A DNA stretch of 64,000 nucleotides. Origin: Cohnella nanjingensis. Lineage in GTDB: Bacteria; Bacillota; Bacilli; Paenibacillales; Paenibacillaceae. Below, one piece after another: positions 40,370-48,799 of this stretch. Position 1 is the first letter of the stretch. Each line of letters opens with the position of its first letter. Position numbers and translations under genes: made by a program. The notes under the pieces are model-generated. The model ran no database searches. It was not told the origin of the DNA and saw nothing but the letters and a program-made list of their open reading frames with translations. The DNA lies in NCBI RefSeq assembly GCF_014212125.1, contig NZ_JACJVP010000029.1, positions 1 through 64,000 of the forward strand, written 5' to 3'.

Positions 40370-42022
40370 TTGGGATTCTTGCGGCCTGACTTTCTTCTCT
40401 TTATCTGTCTCTTCGTGTTGTTCGCCAGCGTCATTGCCCTCAATCGGATCACGCAAACGCACAAAGTCTATTTGGCGTTTCACTTCGTGATGATGCTGTG
40501 GCCGCTGGGGCAATTCGCGGTTCGGACCACCGACTTTCCCGTCTATCAGCTCTTCTATCTCAATTTGTCTTTTGTAGCGCTGTCGCTGCTAGGACCCGGA
40601 TGGCTCATCTTTGTGCTCTTCCTCACTCAGCGGTCCCATCTGCTGAAGTCATGGCGGCTTGGCGCCTACCTGGCGCCCGCGCTCGTCTGCATGGCTTCCG
40701 TCGTCTGGAATCCCGATCACGCCTTTCTGAAGCCCGTTGCGGGCCTATACGACCAAAGAGAATACGGAGCGCTGTTCTGGCTCCTGACCTTACTGCAGTT
40801 CGCTTATTTTTCCTTTGCGCTTATCATCATGTTCCAAGCGATCCGAACCGTCCGATCGGCGAACGAGCGCAAGCAGCTCGCGACGACGCTCGTCGGGATG
40901 TTCGTGCTGACGGTATTCGCGGCGATCGATCTGATGGTCAACGTGCTGCTCGCGAATTGGCTGCCGACCATTCCCGGTCTCATGTCGCTCGGGATTCTGC
41001 TCTCCGACATTTGCTTCGTGGTGGCGATCTACCGGTACGGCATGTTCGATATTCTGAGCATGGCGCAGCGCGATCTCTTCCATCACCTGGCGATGGGCAT
41101 CGTCGTCGTGGACGAGAACGCCAAGGTGCTCGAAGTGAACCGCAGCGCCGCCCCGTTCGTCCGGCTCTCCAAAGGGGATGCCTTCGAGATGGAGAAGTTC
41201 CTGGCCCCTCTGCAGACGAAGGGGGAGGTCAACGAATTCCTTTTCCAGTACCGTCACCATCCCGGAGAGCGCATGCAGACGGAGATCTCGCTCGGCGAGG
41301 GCGCCGGCAGGCACGTCTCCATCCAGATCTCGCCCGTGCTCGACCACTTCAAGCAAGCGATCGGTCGCGTCATTACGTTCCACGACGTGACGGAGCTGCG
41401 CAAGCTGGTCGACGAGATGAACCGGAAGAACGAAGCACTCCATGAGCGCAATCTCGAATTGATCGCCATCCAGGAAGAGCTGTTCCGCGTGAACCAGAAG
41501 CTGGAGCAGATGGCGGTCACCGACGGACTGACCGGCTGCTACAATCGCAGGTTTCTCATGCATCAGCTCGAGCACGAGGTCATGCTTAACGCGCGTCACC
41601 GTATCCCGTTCTCGATCTTCCTGTTCGATATCGACTTCTTCAAGCAAATCAACGACCGCTACGGCCACGTGATCGGCGACGAGGTGATCCGGGCCACGAC
41701 CGACGCGGTTCGCTCCGAGCTGCGGCGTACCGACATCTTCGCCCGCTACGGCGGGGAGGAGTTCACCGTCTATCTGCCGCACACGAGCAGACAGCAGGCC
41801 GAGGTGCTGGCCGACCGCATCATGCGGGCGGTGGCGGACAACGTGGTGCATGCGGGCGGAGACCGGGTCAGCATCACGATCAGCATGGGGATCGTCTCCG
41901 AAGAGGACGACTACTTGCGCATCGACAACGCCAAGGAATATTTGCGCGACCTGTTCTCCCGGGCGGATGCCGCGTTGTACGTGGCGAAGAACGAAGGACG
42001 GAACAGGATCGTCTACGCATAA
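40370..42022 (+). CDS. Membrane diguanylate cyclase (7TM-PAS-GGDEF)
   Basis: About 550 aa. Seven hydrophobic helices in residues 8-230, of the histidine-kinase N-terminal 7TM sensor type; a PAS-like domain (about 238-345); a coiled coil; and a GGDEF domain with A-R-Y-G-G-E-E-F (active). Makes c-di-GMP from two GTP. TTG 40370 follows AAAAGGTGA by 5 nt; the in-frame GTG at 40361 overlaps that site. Another cyclase and a c-di-GMP-sensing gene follow. Confidence 0.87.
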   Translation: MGFLRPDFLLFICLFVLFASVIALNRITQTHKVYLAFHFVMMLWPLGQFAVRTTDFPVYQLFYLNLSFVALSLLGPGWLIFVLFLTQRSHLLKSWRLGAYLAPALVCMASVVWNPDHAFLKPVAGLYDQREYGALFWLLTLLQFAYFSFALIIMFQAIRTVRSANERKQLATTLVGMFVLTVFAAIDLMVNVLLANWLPTIPGLMSLGILLSDICFVVAIYRYGMFDILSMAQRDLFHHLAMGIVVVDENAKVLEVNRSAAPFVRLSKGDAFEMEKFLAPLQTKGEVNEFLFQYRHHPGERMQTEISLGEGAGRHVSIQISPVLDHFKQAIGRVITFHDVTELRKLVDEMNRKNEALHERNLELIAIQEELFRVNQKLEQMAVTDGLTGCYNRRFLMHQLEHEVMLNARHRIPFSIFLFDIDFFKQINDRYGHVIGDEVIRATTDAVRSELRRTDIFARYGGEEFTVYLPHTSRQQAEVLADRIMRAVADNVVHAGGDRVSITISMGIVSEEDDYLRIDNAKEYLRDLFSRADAALYVAKNEGRNRIVYA

Positions 42023-42068
42023 TCGAAAGTACATATCGAACGAGCGACAGGAAGAGGAGGACGGGGCA

Positions 42069-42758
42069 TTGGCGCACACGGGCGGAATGATCGGCATGGC
42101 ATTGGCGAGCGGCATCTGTACGGCCGTCGTTCTGACGTTAACCGTATCGCGCGGCTTCACCGTCCCGGCGCCGTTCGACCTATGGGTGGGTGCGGGGTTC
42201 GCGACCATCCTCTATCCGCTGGGCTGGTCGCTCGGCAGGCAGTACGACCGGATGAAGCATCGCGCGGAGCGCGACAGCTTGACGGGCGCCTTCAACCGCG
42301 GATTCATCGGCCGGTGCTATCCTCAGCTGGCCAAGCGGGCGGCTCGCGCGCAGAAGCGGATCTCCGTCGCCCTCATCGACGTGAACGACTTCAAGGCGAT
42401 CAACGACGTTCACGGTCATATGACGGGCGACTTGGCGCTGCTGCGCCTTGCCGATGCCCTGAATTCCTGCACCCGTCGCGGGGAGATCGTCGGCCGCTGG
42501 GGTGGGGACGAGTTCCTGGTTCTTTGTCCCTACGCGGAACGGGATGAGCTGGATTCGCTGGAACGGCTCATCTCGGACAAGCTGGACCGCCTGTCCTCGC
42601 AGGAGGGCTTGAAGCTCTCGATCTCGTTCGGCACGGCCGTCTACCCGGGGGACGGGCAGACGCTGGAATGCCTGGCGGCGGCGGCGGATCGCCACATGTA
42701 CGAGAACAAGCGCCGTGCCAAAGCGCCCGCCCAGGCCGCTCAGCGGCTGAACGCATAG
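42069..42758 (+). CDS. Diguanylate cyclase (2TM-GGDEF)
   Basis: 229 aa. Two N-terminal helices (about residues 8-28 and 36-55) and one GGDEF domain with D-S-L-T-G-A-F-N-R and the intact active-site G-R-W-G-G-D-E-F. TTG 42069 is the start: AGGAGG lies 8 nt before it. No separate sensing domain. Follows the larger cyclase after 46 nt and probably shares its transcript. Confidence 0.85.
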   Translation: MAHTGGMIGMALASGICTAVVLTLTVSRGFTVPAPFDLWVGAGFATILYPLGWSLGRQYDRMKHRAERDSLTGAFNRGFIGRCYPQLAKRAARAQKRISVALIDVNDFKAINDVHGHMTGDLALLRLADALNSCTRRGEIVGRWGGDEFLVLCPYAERDELDSLERLISDKLDRLSSQEGLKLSISFGTAVYPGDGQTLECLAAAADRHMYENKRRAKAPAQAAQRLNA

Positions 42759-42787
42759 GCGACTTGCGTCGTCCTAGGACTGGGGAC

Positions 42788-42816
42788 TTACGCACGCTCG
42801 CAAAATATGGTAGAAT
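42788..42816 (+). promoter_or_regulatory. Promoter of the riboswitch-PilZ transcript
   Basis: TTACGC, 17 nt, TAGAAT; predicted start near 42823, about 18 nt before the aptamer. Confidence 0.45.
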
Positions 42817-42840
42817 CAATCGTGTCGAAGCGATAGTGAT

Positions 42841-42925
42841 GCAACGATAAAGGCAAACTTGTCGAAAGGCAAGGACGCAAAGCCATAGGGTCTAAAGTTC
42901 GCGAGAACGATGACAGCCTGGCCGC
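42841..42925 (+). ncRNA. c-di-GMP-I (GEMM) riboswitch aptamer
   Basis: Contains the conserved GEMM elements in order: GGCAAAC, a P2 stem CTTG/CAAG closed by a GAAA loop, GGACGCAAAGCC, a G-rich turn with TCTAAAG, a second short stem-loop (GTTCGCGAGAAC) and CGATGACAGCC-like receptor bases before GGCC. It stands between two cyclase genes and a PilZ gene, all c-di-GMP functions. A Rho-independent terminator at 42957 is the likely expression platform. Confidence 0.9.
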
Positions 42926-42956
42926 CGATAGCTTCCCGCTTGGGATGAGAATTGGT

Positions 42957-42990
42957 GAAGGCTGCTTCCTTATCGGGAGCGGCCTTTTTA
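42957..42990 (+). terminator. Terminator of the c-di-GMP riboswitch
   Basis: AGGCTGCTTCC and GGGAGCGGCCT form a stem of about 10 bp with two wobble pairs, then TTTTT. Its position between aptamer and coding start suggests transcriptional control; whether ligand raises or lowers read-through is not decidable by eye. Confidence 0.8.
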
Positions 42991-43043
42991 AGATAGAATT
43001 CGAGAATGCGAGAGCATGGGAGACAGAAAGGTGGATGCGCAGC

Positions 43044-43757
43044 ATGGTCCAAGAAGGAGCATTGCGCAAGAAGGGTTTGGCTGGAGGAGATCGGGATCTG
43101 CCGCCTCTCAAGGTGCTGCTGCACTGTCGTACCGTCGTCGAGCGCAAAAACTTCGTCACCACGGGCATCATGACCCAGGTGGAGGGGGAGCTGTTAGAGA
43201 TCGAGCTGCACGAATATCAATTGTTCGAGCTGGGCGAGACGGTGAAGCTGACCGTCTATTCGCCGGCGGGCATCCAATCGTTCCAATCGATCGTCCTGGC
43301 CAAATACGAAGGCGCGATCGCAACGATTCAGCCTCCAGCGCTGCATCAGAAGTTCCAGGAGAAGCGCGAACACTACCGTGTCGAGGCATCGGGGACCGGA
43401 CTGATCACGCACGTATCCGCCGATAAAGATGAACAGCCGCGGCTGCTGCCCCGGCCGCTGGAAGTCCAGATCAAGGATATCAGCGTGGGCGGGATCGGGT
43501 TCGCCGGACCGGACCTGCCGGAATTCAAGCCTGGCTCGCTGCTCCGCACCGTCGTGAACGTGGGGTTCAGCTTTGCCTGCGACCTGGAGATTATGCGGCG
43601 CGAGCGAACCGAAGACGGCGTGTTCTGCGGGACGAGGCTGACGCTGCTGGATCCGGACATGACGAGACAACTGCGCGCTTTCCTGTTACGGCAGCAGGTA
43701 CAGGCGCTCGTCAGGCATCGCAACGAGGCGAACGCGCAGAAGAAATTCAAAGGGTGA
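43044..43757 (+). CDS. PilZ-domain c-di-GMP receptor (YcgR-like flagellar brake family)
   Basis: 237 aa. N-terminal YpfA/YcgR-N-like beta domain (about 20-120) and a C-terminal PilZ domain with R-E-H-Y-R (RxxxR) and D-I-S-V-G-G-I-G (DxSxxG), the two c-di-GMP-binding motifs. ATG 43044 follows AAAGGTGG by 9 nt; the frame extends upstream into the riboswitch terminator and those starts are rejected. Binding of c-di-GMP usually slows motility in this family. Confidence 0.87.
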   Translation: MVQEGALRKKGLAGGDRDLPPLKVLLHCRTVVERKNFVTTGIMTQVEGELLEIELHEYQLFELGETVKLTVYSPAGIQSFQSIVLAKYEGAIATIQPPALHQKFQEKREHYRVEASGTGLITHVSADKDEQPRLLPRPLEVQIKDISVGGIGFAGPDLPEFKPGSLLRTVVNVGFSFACDLEIMRRERTEDGVFCGTRLTLLDPDMTRQLRAFLLRQQVQALVRHRNEANAQKKFKG

Positions 43758-43783
43758 AGGCCCGGCTTTCGGCGGAGGAGAGG

Positions 43784-43810
43784 GACAGGTCCGGATGGAC
43801 CTGTCTTTTT
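43784..43810 (+). terminator. Terminator of the PilZ gene
   Basis: GACAGGTCC-GGAT-GGACCTGTC followed by TTTTT. Confidence 0.95.
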
Positions 43811-43940
43811 GTTGCGCGGCGACGCTCTCCGGACGATTGGAGGGGCAAAGCCGCCGTTCGTGCCCGCCGCTCCTCGGCGCTTGCCTTGCGGCGAAGCGAT
43901 GAAGCCGTTACGCTAGAAGGATAATGGGCGAGGGGAAAGA

Positions 43941-46268
43941 GTGACCATGCGGGTGAGGATGGATTACGCGCTTGCCGCGATCGGGGCGCTGGCGTTCGCC
44001 GCCGGGCTGGCGGGGGCTGCTTATACGAAGGGAATGTTCTTCGACGGCGATCTGTACCGTTGGGAGGCGATCGTCGTCGCGCTCGCGGCCTGCGTCGCGG
44101 CAGGCGTCTGGCTGCGCGCCCGCCGTCTCCCGCCGCTCTGGTCGGCGGCGCCTTTTGGGCTGGTCCTGGCCTATGCGCTGTCGTATCTCGCCGGTCCAGC
44201 TTCGGTCAAAGGAACGGTGGACGCCATGCTGCGATGGTCGCTGTACGGCGGGTGGATGGTGTTGGCGGGCTTATTCTTCTCCAAGCCGTTAAGACGGAGC
44301 GCCGGTTTGGCGGCATTTCATGCGGCCGGTCTGACCGTCGTCCTTGGCGGTCTTGCCGGGTGGTACGGCTGGCTGGCGTACCCCGAGATCGTCTTCCGTT
44401 CCACTGACGCCGCGCTCTCGGCGACGGGCGCCCGGCTGGCCGGCTTCCTGCAGTATCCGAATGCGTATGCGGCGGTCTTGGGCATGTGGGCGCTGGCCCA
44501 ATGGCAGCTCTTGGACGCGCGCAGCCGCCCGGCGGCGGCGTTCGGCTGCGCCGCGCTCATCCCGAGCGTGACGGCGCTGCTGCTGACGGAATCGCGGGGG
44601 GCGATCCTGGCGATCGCGATCGGCGGCATCCTCTCGTGGGTCTGCCGTCCGAAGGGGCGGCGCGGCTACGCGCTCGCCGCCGCCGGGATCGCGATCGGGC
44701 TGGCGGCGGTCGCCGCCCACGCGTCCTTCGCGGCGATGGCGCGCGGCGCGCCGGCCGCAGGGGTCTGGACGCTGCTCGGCGCCGCGGCAGCAGGCGGCAC
44801 GCTGCTCTGGGCGCTGCGGCCGAGGCCGGGAGCGGAGGGAGCTGCGGGTTCGAGCGACGGGCGCCGCCGGTTCAGCCGGGCGGCCGCCGCACTGACTACG
44901 ACGCGGGGCGGCGCGGCCTTATTCGCGATCGGACTCGCGGCCGCGTACCTGCTCCTGGTCGGCGGCGCGTCGGGCGGCGCGCGGGTTGAAGGTCATCTGG
45001 AGACGGCCTCCGCCCGGCAGCTGTACTACGCGGACGCGCTGCGCATGTTCGCCGACCGGCCGTTGTTCGGCGCGGGCGGAGAGGCATGGCGGATGCTGGT
45101 CGGCCTCTACCAGAGGAGCCCCTATATCGGCAACGAGGTCCATAGCGGCTATCTGGAAGTATTGATCGATACCGGCATCGTCGGCTTGGCGCTGCTGCTC
45201 GCGATGCTGATCGGCTATGCCCTGAAGCTGCGCAGGCGCGCGGGCGCGGCCTGGGGACCCGCCGCCGTGCTGCTGGCGCATGCGGCGGTCGATTTCGACT
45301 GGGGCTATGCGTTCGTCTGGCTGCTGCTGCTGTATTGGATCGCGCTCCAGCTGTCCCATCCGCAGCAGGCAGGCGGGGCATCCGGCGCCGCTGCGCCGTT
45401 AGCGGCCACGGCGGCGGAGGCAGATGACGCCCTCGCGCGCGAGGGGGCCGAACACGCTGCCGCACCGGCTGAGACCGACGATCGGCAGCAGCGCAAGCGC
45501 GCCGGCGAAGCCGGAGAAGCCGCCGCCGACCGGCGCAGCCGCGCCAGCCGGGCGGCAGGCGCGGTTCCGGCGCTGCTGCTGATCGCGGTCGCGGTCGCGA
45601 CGGCGCCTGTCGCCTGGGGGTACGCGGCGGCCGCGCACGCCGACAAGGCCGCCTACGCCGCGCAGAGCGACGCCTTGCGGATCGCGTACTGGCGCAAAGC
45701 GCTGGAGGCGAACCCGGCTTGGAGCTCGGCTCGTCTCCAACTGGGGGCGCTCCTGCCGCCGAAGGAGCGGGCGAACCTACTGACGGTCGGCTTGCGGTAC
45801 GAGCCGCAGTCCGCGGCCATTCAGTACGAACTCGGCATGGCATATATCGATCTGGGAGAGGTCGAGCCCGCGCACCGTTACTTGCGCGAGGCGATCCGCC
45901 TGAGCCGGTTCAACCGCGATGCGCAGGATGCGGTCATCGCTCGTCTGATGCGCCTCTCGGAGCGTCTCGACGACGGAGGGGACCGCGAGGGCGGGCGCGC
46001 CGCCGCGGACGCCGCCGTCGGCTTCTTCGAACGATACCGCGATCTGTACGCGCGCTTGTATGCGGGGAGGACGAACCCGTGGCACGCGACGGCTTTGTTC
46101 GCTTCCGCGAAGGTCAATGCCGCCAAGGCGTACGGCCGATTGGGCATGGAAGACAAGGCGGTGCCGCTGCTGCGCGAGGTCGTCGCCGCGGACGACGGCG
46201 ACTGGAAGGAAGAGGCCGCGTCGCTGCTGAAGACAATGGGGGTTTCAGCCGAGGCTGCCGTGAAATAG
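43941..46268 (+). CDS. O-antigen ligase-like (Wzy/WaaL) membrane protein with TPR tail
   Basis: 775 aa. About a dozen hydrophobic segments. The Wzy_C-type signature sits at E-S-R-G-A-I-L-A (about residue 218) and H-S-G-Y-L-E-V-L-I-D-T-G-I-V-G (about 400). A low-complexity Ala-rich stretch (475-540) precedes another helix and a C-terminal TPR region (about 600-760). In Gram-positives such proteins polymerise or ligate surface glycans. Neighbouring genes give no further hint. Ala-rich and very high GC. Start GTG 43941 with GGGGAAAGAG upstream. Confidence 0.8.
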   Translation: MTMRVRMDYALAAIGALAFAAGLAGAAYTKGMFFDGDLYRWEAIVVALAACVAAGVWLRARRLPPLWSAAPFGLVLAYALSYLAGPASVKGTVDAMLRWSLYGGWMVLAGLFFSKPLRRSAGLAAFHAAGLTVVLGGLAGWYGWLAYPEIVFRSTDAALSATGARLAGFLQYPNAYAAVLGMWALAQWQLLDARSRPAAAFGCAALIPSVTALLLTESRGAILAIAIGGILSWVCRPKGRRGYALAAAGIAIGLAAVAAHASFAAMARGAPAAGVWTLLGAAAAGGTLLWALRPRPGAEGAAGSSDGRRRFSRAAAALTTTRGGAALFAIGLAAAYLLLVGGASGGARVEGHLETASARQLYYADALRMFADRPLFGAGGEAWRMLVGLYQRSPYIGNEVHSGYLEVLIDTGIVGLALLLAMLIGYALKLRRRAGAAWGPAAVLLAHAAVDFDWGYAFVWLLLLYWIALQLSHPQQAGGASGAAAPLAATAAEADDALAREGAEHAAAPAETDDRQQRKRAGEAGEAAADRRSRASRAAGAVPALLLIAVAVATAPVAWGYAAAAHADKAAYAAQSDALRIAYWRKALEANPAWSSARLQLGALLPPKERANLLTVGLRYEPQSAAIQYELGMAYIDLGEVEPAHRYLREAIRLSRFNRDAQDAVIARLMRLSERLDDGGDREGGRAAADAAVGFFERYRDLYARLYAGRTNPWHATALFASAKVNAAKAYGRLGMEDKAVPLLREVVAADDGDWKEEAASLLKTMGVSAEAAVK

Positions 46269-46296
46269 GGGGATTGCCCGCGCGCCGCAACATCAA

Positions 46297-46340
46297 GCAA
46301 GGCCCCTTACGGACGGCTACGCCGCTGCATGGGGCCTTGC
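46297..46340. terminator. Hairpin between converging genes
   Basis: GCAAGGCCCC and GGGGCCTTGC form a 10-bp stem 29 nt after the ligase-like stop and 21 nt from the stop of the converging gene. Confidence 0.75.
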
Positions 46341-46360
46341 TGTCTTCCCGCGCGATGAAG

Positions 46361-46672
46361 CTACCCGCCGAACGCGTCCCGGAACGCTTGGACGAGCCGC
46401 TCCCGGTCCACGTTCCAGAGCGCGGCGATCTCGCCGCTCAGCTCCGTCTCCCACCAGTCCGCCAGCTTCTTGCGGTCGCTCCGGTGATCGTGGATCCACA
46501 GCAGGTTGGAGATGACCCGCCGCACGTACAGCTCCTCGGCCTGCTTCATCTGGTCGGCGGAGACGTACGTTTTGAGCCGCTTCGCCGTGCGATACAGCTC
46601 GTTAGAGCAGGCTCTGCGAATACCGCGCGGATTCGGCAGCGGCGAGGCGTGCTTCTCTTTCCCCATCTTCAT
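46361..46672 (-). CDS. Conserved hypothetical protein (103 aa)
   Basis: Basic, helical, with R-R-A-C-S-N-E-L-Y-R-T-A-K-R-L-K and two Trp-containing helices in the second half. Resembles small uncharacterised Paenibacillus proteins; no fold named. Its ribosome site (GGGAGAGG) lies in the 3' arm of a perfect hairpin at 46680-46709, which may hold down translation. Confidence 0.6.
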   Translation of the reverse strand: MKMGKEKHASPLPNPRGIRRACSNELYRTAKRLKTYVSADQMKQAEELYVRRVISNLLWIHDHRSDRKKLADWWETELSGEIAALWNVDRERLVQAFRDAFGG

Positions 46673-46679
46673 AAGCCAT

Positions 46680-46709
46680 CCTCTCCCGCTTTAGATTATG
46701 CGGGAGAGG
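46680..46709 (-). promoter_or_regulatory. Hairpin covering the ribosome site of the 103-aa protein gene
   Basis: On the minus strand CCTCTCCCGC, 10-nt loop, GCGGGAGAGG, with the start codon 7 nt beyond. The 3' arm is the Shine-Dalgarno sequence itself. Could also act as the terminator of the upstream cupredoxin gene, although no T run follows. Confidence 0.55.
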
Positions 46710-46777
46710 ATGGGGAGGTCACCTGCGGAGGCGGCGGCTGACCGCTTCCCTTGTCATACAGCATTTATGAATTTCAC

Positions 46778-46844
46778 GCCTATTCAATTCCGTATGACCT
46801 CCGATACAAACGCGTAGTCCTCTTTCGAGGACGGAAGCCGTTAT
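46778..46844. repeat. Dispersed repeat of about 70 bp, copy C
   Basis: GCCTATTCA-N-TTCCG, TATGACCTCCGATAC, then GTCCTC-TTTC-GAGGAC and ACGG-AA-GCCGT. Clear match to copies at 20917 and 29473, same orientation. Lies just past the stop of the cupredoxin gene (46853). Confidence 0.65.
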
Positions 46845-46852
46845 TCGATGGC

Positions 46853-47302
46853 TTATTGAACGACGATATAGCCGACCATCGGGATTCCGGTCTTCGGATC
46901 GTTGTGCGTTTCGCAGATGATAGGGTAGGTGCCGGCTTGCTCCGCGGTGAAGCGGACCACGGTCGTCTTGCCTTTGTTGACCGTCCCCTGAACGCCGAGT
47001 CCTTCGATCGAGAACGGATGGGATTGGCCGCTGACGCCCGTGATCCGGAGCTCGACGGGCTGTCCTTTTTTGACGACGAGCGTATCCGGCGCAAAGACGT
47101 AAGCCTCGAGCTGCTTGCCGTTCTCGGTCGTCGAAGTGAATTCGCCCGTGACGAGCTGATATACCTGCGTCTCCGCGGAGATCGGCGCCGTAGCGGCTTG
47201 CGTCCGTTGCCATCCAATATACGCGCCTCCAAGCACCACGAGCGCCGCCGCGACGATATACCACTGGATCCTTCTTTTGCTGATGAACATGACTTTGCTC
47301 AT
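46853..47302 (-). CDS. Membrane-anchored cupredoxin
   Basis: 149 aa. One N-terminal helix (about 13-33) anchors an outside-facing cupredoxin domain. Probable copper ligands are H95 (S-H-P-F), C130 and H133 (C-E-T-H) and M142 (P-M-V-G-Y), the type I copper set. Similar to the small cupredoxins related to cytochrome oxidase and nitrous oxide reductase modules. Electron transfer or copper handling is likely; partner unknown. Confidence 0.85.
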   Translation of the reverse strand: MSKVMFISKRRIQWYIVAAALVVLGGAYIGWQRTQAATAPISAETQVYQLVTGEFTSTTENGKQLEAYVFAPDTLVVKKGQPVELRITGVSGQSHPFSIEGLGVQGTVNKGKTTVVRFTAEQAGTYPIICETHNDPKTGIPMVGYIVVQ

Positions 47303-47508
47303 ATCCGTTCGCTCCTCTTCGGCTTTGTCTTAGCTCTATCAAGAGTCTATGCGCCGGCCCGTCCCGGCATGACAAGCCTGCGCTCGCCGGTGCCGGGAGA
47401 TTCGAGTAGAATCGGCGCGCCGGTCTATGCTAGAATAGAGACGGTTTGGACATCCGGCCACGGCCAGCCGCAAGGCGCAAATCGGATAAAGAGAGCAGGT
47501 ACGATAGG

Positions 47509-48120
47509 ATGATGGATACGATTCACGAGTGGTTGTCCCAGTTGTTGCAGTGGATTGAGAGCCTTGGGTACTTCGGCATCATTATCGGTCTAGCCATCGA
47601 AGTCATTCCGAGCGAGATCGTGCTGGGTTACGGCGGCTATCTCGTCTCCAAGGGCGACATTACGTTCTGGGGCGCGGTCCTGTGCGGGACGATCGGCGCG
47701 ATCCTTCAGCAGTGGTTGCTCTATGCCATCGGCAGATTCGGCGGACGGCCCGTCGTGGACCGATTCGGCAAATACTTGCATCTCAAATCGAAGCACGTCG
47801 ACATCGCGGAAGGCTGGTTCCAGAAATACGGACCCGCCATCGTCTTCACCGGACGATTCGTGCCGGTCATGCGCCAAGTCGTCTCGATTCCGGCAGGCAT
47901 GGCGCGCATGAACTTCTGGCACTTCACGGTGCTGACGGTGATCGCATCGATTCCGTGGTCCATTCTCTTCGTCTGGCTGGGGAATTCGCTCGGGGACAAC
48001 TGGGAACAGATCAACCATAAGGCGGCCCCGTACGTACAACCGATCATCTTGATCGCGGTCGCGCTGCTGATTCTCTATATTGTCTACCAAATCGTGCGCC
48101 GTCGCGGCAAATCGGCGTAA
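47509..48120 (+). CDS. DedA family membrane protein
   Basis: 203 aa with about five hydrophobic segments. DedA/SNARE-associated motif F-T-G-R-F-V-P-V-M-R (about residue 117) with the conserved Arg, and an early E-V-I-P-S-E. Members act as polyprenyl-phosphate or phospholipid flippases/scramblases, for example UptA-type undecaprenyl-phosphate recycling. Start chosen at the ATG pair 47509/47512. Confidence 0.88.
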   Translation: MMDTIHEWLSQLLQWIESLGYFGIIIGLAIEVIPSEIVLGYGGYLVSKGDITFWGAVLCGTIGAILQQWLLYAIGRFGGRPVVDRFGKYLHLKSKHVDIAEGWFQKYGPAIVFTGRFVPVMRQVVSIPAGMARMNFWHFTVLTVIASIPWSILFVWLGNSLGDNWEQINHKAAPYVQPIILIAVALLILYIVYQIVRRRGKSA

Positions 48121-48126
48121 TTCGCG

Positions 48127-48152
48127 AGGCGTCTCCGCTTGGAGACGCCTTT
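48127..48152 (+). terminator. Terminator of the DedA gene
   Basis: AGGCGTCTCC-GCTT-GGAGACGCCT followed by TT. The next promoter begins inside its 3' arm. Confidence 0.8.
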
Positions 48153-48167
48153 GGCATTTGTTACAAT
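48139..48167 (+). promoter_or_regulatory. Promoter of the thioredoxin-like gene
   Basis: TTGGAG, 17 nt, TACAAT; 53 nt before the start codon and overlapping the preceding terminator. Confidence 0.55.
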
Positions 48168-48219
48168 AGAAAAGAGTTAGGTCCAAGGCACATACGCCGG
48201 GAAGAAAAGAGGGATTGGG

Positions 48220-48786
48220 ATGAGCCAGCAACTGGGGCACAAATTAAATCAAGGCATCTCGCCGCGCCAATTCATGGACGGCATGGAGAAAAACAAAGAA
48301 GCGTTCGCCGCGAATTACGAGCAATTCGCGTGGCCGGACGACAAGCTGCGCGAATTTTTCGAGTCGCTGAACAACCGCGACGATCTGCGCAGCATGATCA
48401 TCACGGCCGATTGGTGCGGGGATGCGCTCCGTAGCGTGCCGGTCATCTTCCGCGCGCTGGAGACGGCAGGCATCGCGACCGAGGTGATGATCATCGAGCA
48501 GCACTACGACCTGCTCGACCAGCACCTGACCCTGGGGGGACGCTCCATTCCGATCGTGCTGTTCACGGATACGGGCGGCCACCTGCTGGGCAAGTGGGGA
48601 CCCCGTCCGCAGCACGTGCAGGACGTCATGGTCGCGTTCAAGGAAGCGAACCCGGACCGCGAAGCGCCGACCTATGAAGACAACATGGCCGCGGCGCGCC
48701 GGGAGATCGTACAGCAGTATGGCGATGCCTCCGATTATACGCCTGTCATTCTCTGGGAACTGCAAGACATTCTCGAGCGCGCGTGA
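48220..48786 (+). CDS. Thioredoxin-like family protein without a CxxC pair
   Basis: 188 aa. Thioredoxin fold by the pattern M-I-I-T-A-D-W-C-G-D-A followed by I-P-I-V-L-F (cis-Pro). The usual second cysteine of WCGPC is absent (W-C-G-D-A), so it is unlikely to be a dithiol oxidoreductase; one-cysteine chemistry or a binding role is possible. Start has GAGGGATTGGG upstream. Precedes a metallo-hydrolase gene by 13 nt, probably one operon. Confidence 0.8.
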   Translation: MSQQLGHKLNQGISPRQFMDGMEKNKEAFAANYEQFAWPDDKLREFFESLNNRDDLRSMIITADWCGDALRSVPVIFRALETAGIATEVMIIEQHYDLLDQHLTLGGRSIPIVLFTDTGGHLLGKWGPRPQHVQDVMVAFKEANPDREAPTYEDNMAAARREIVQQYGDASDYTPVILWELQDILERA

Positions 48787-48799
48787 GGTCGGTGGACGA

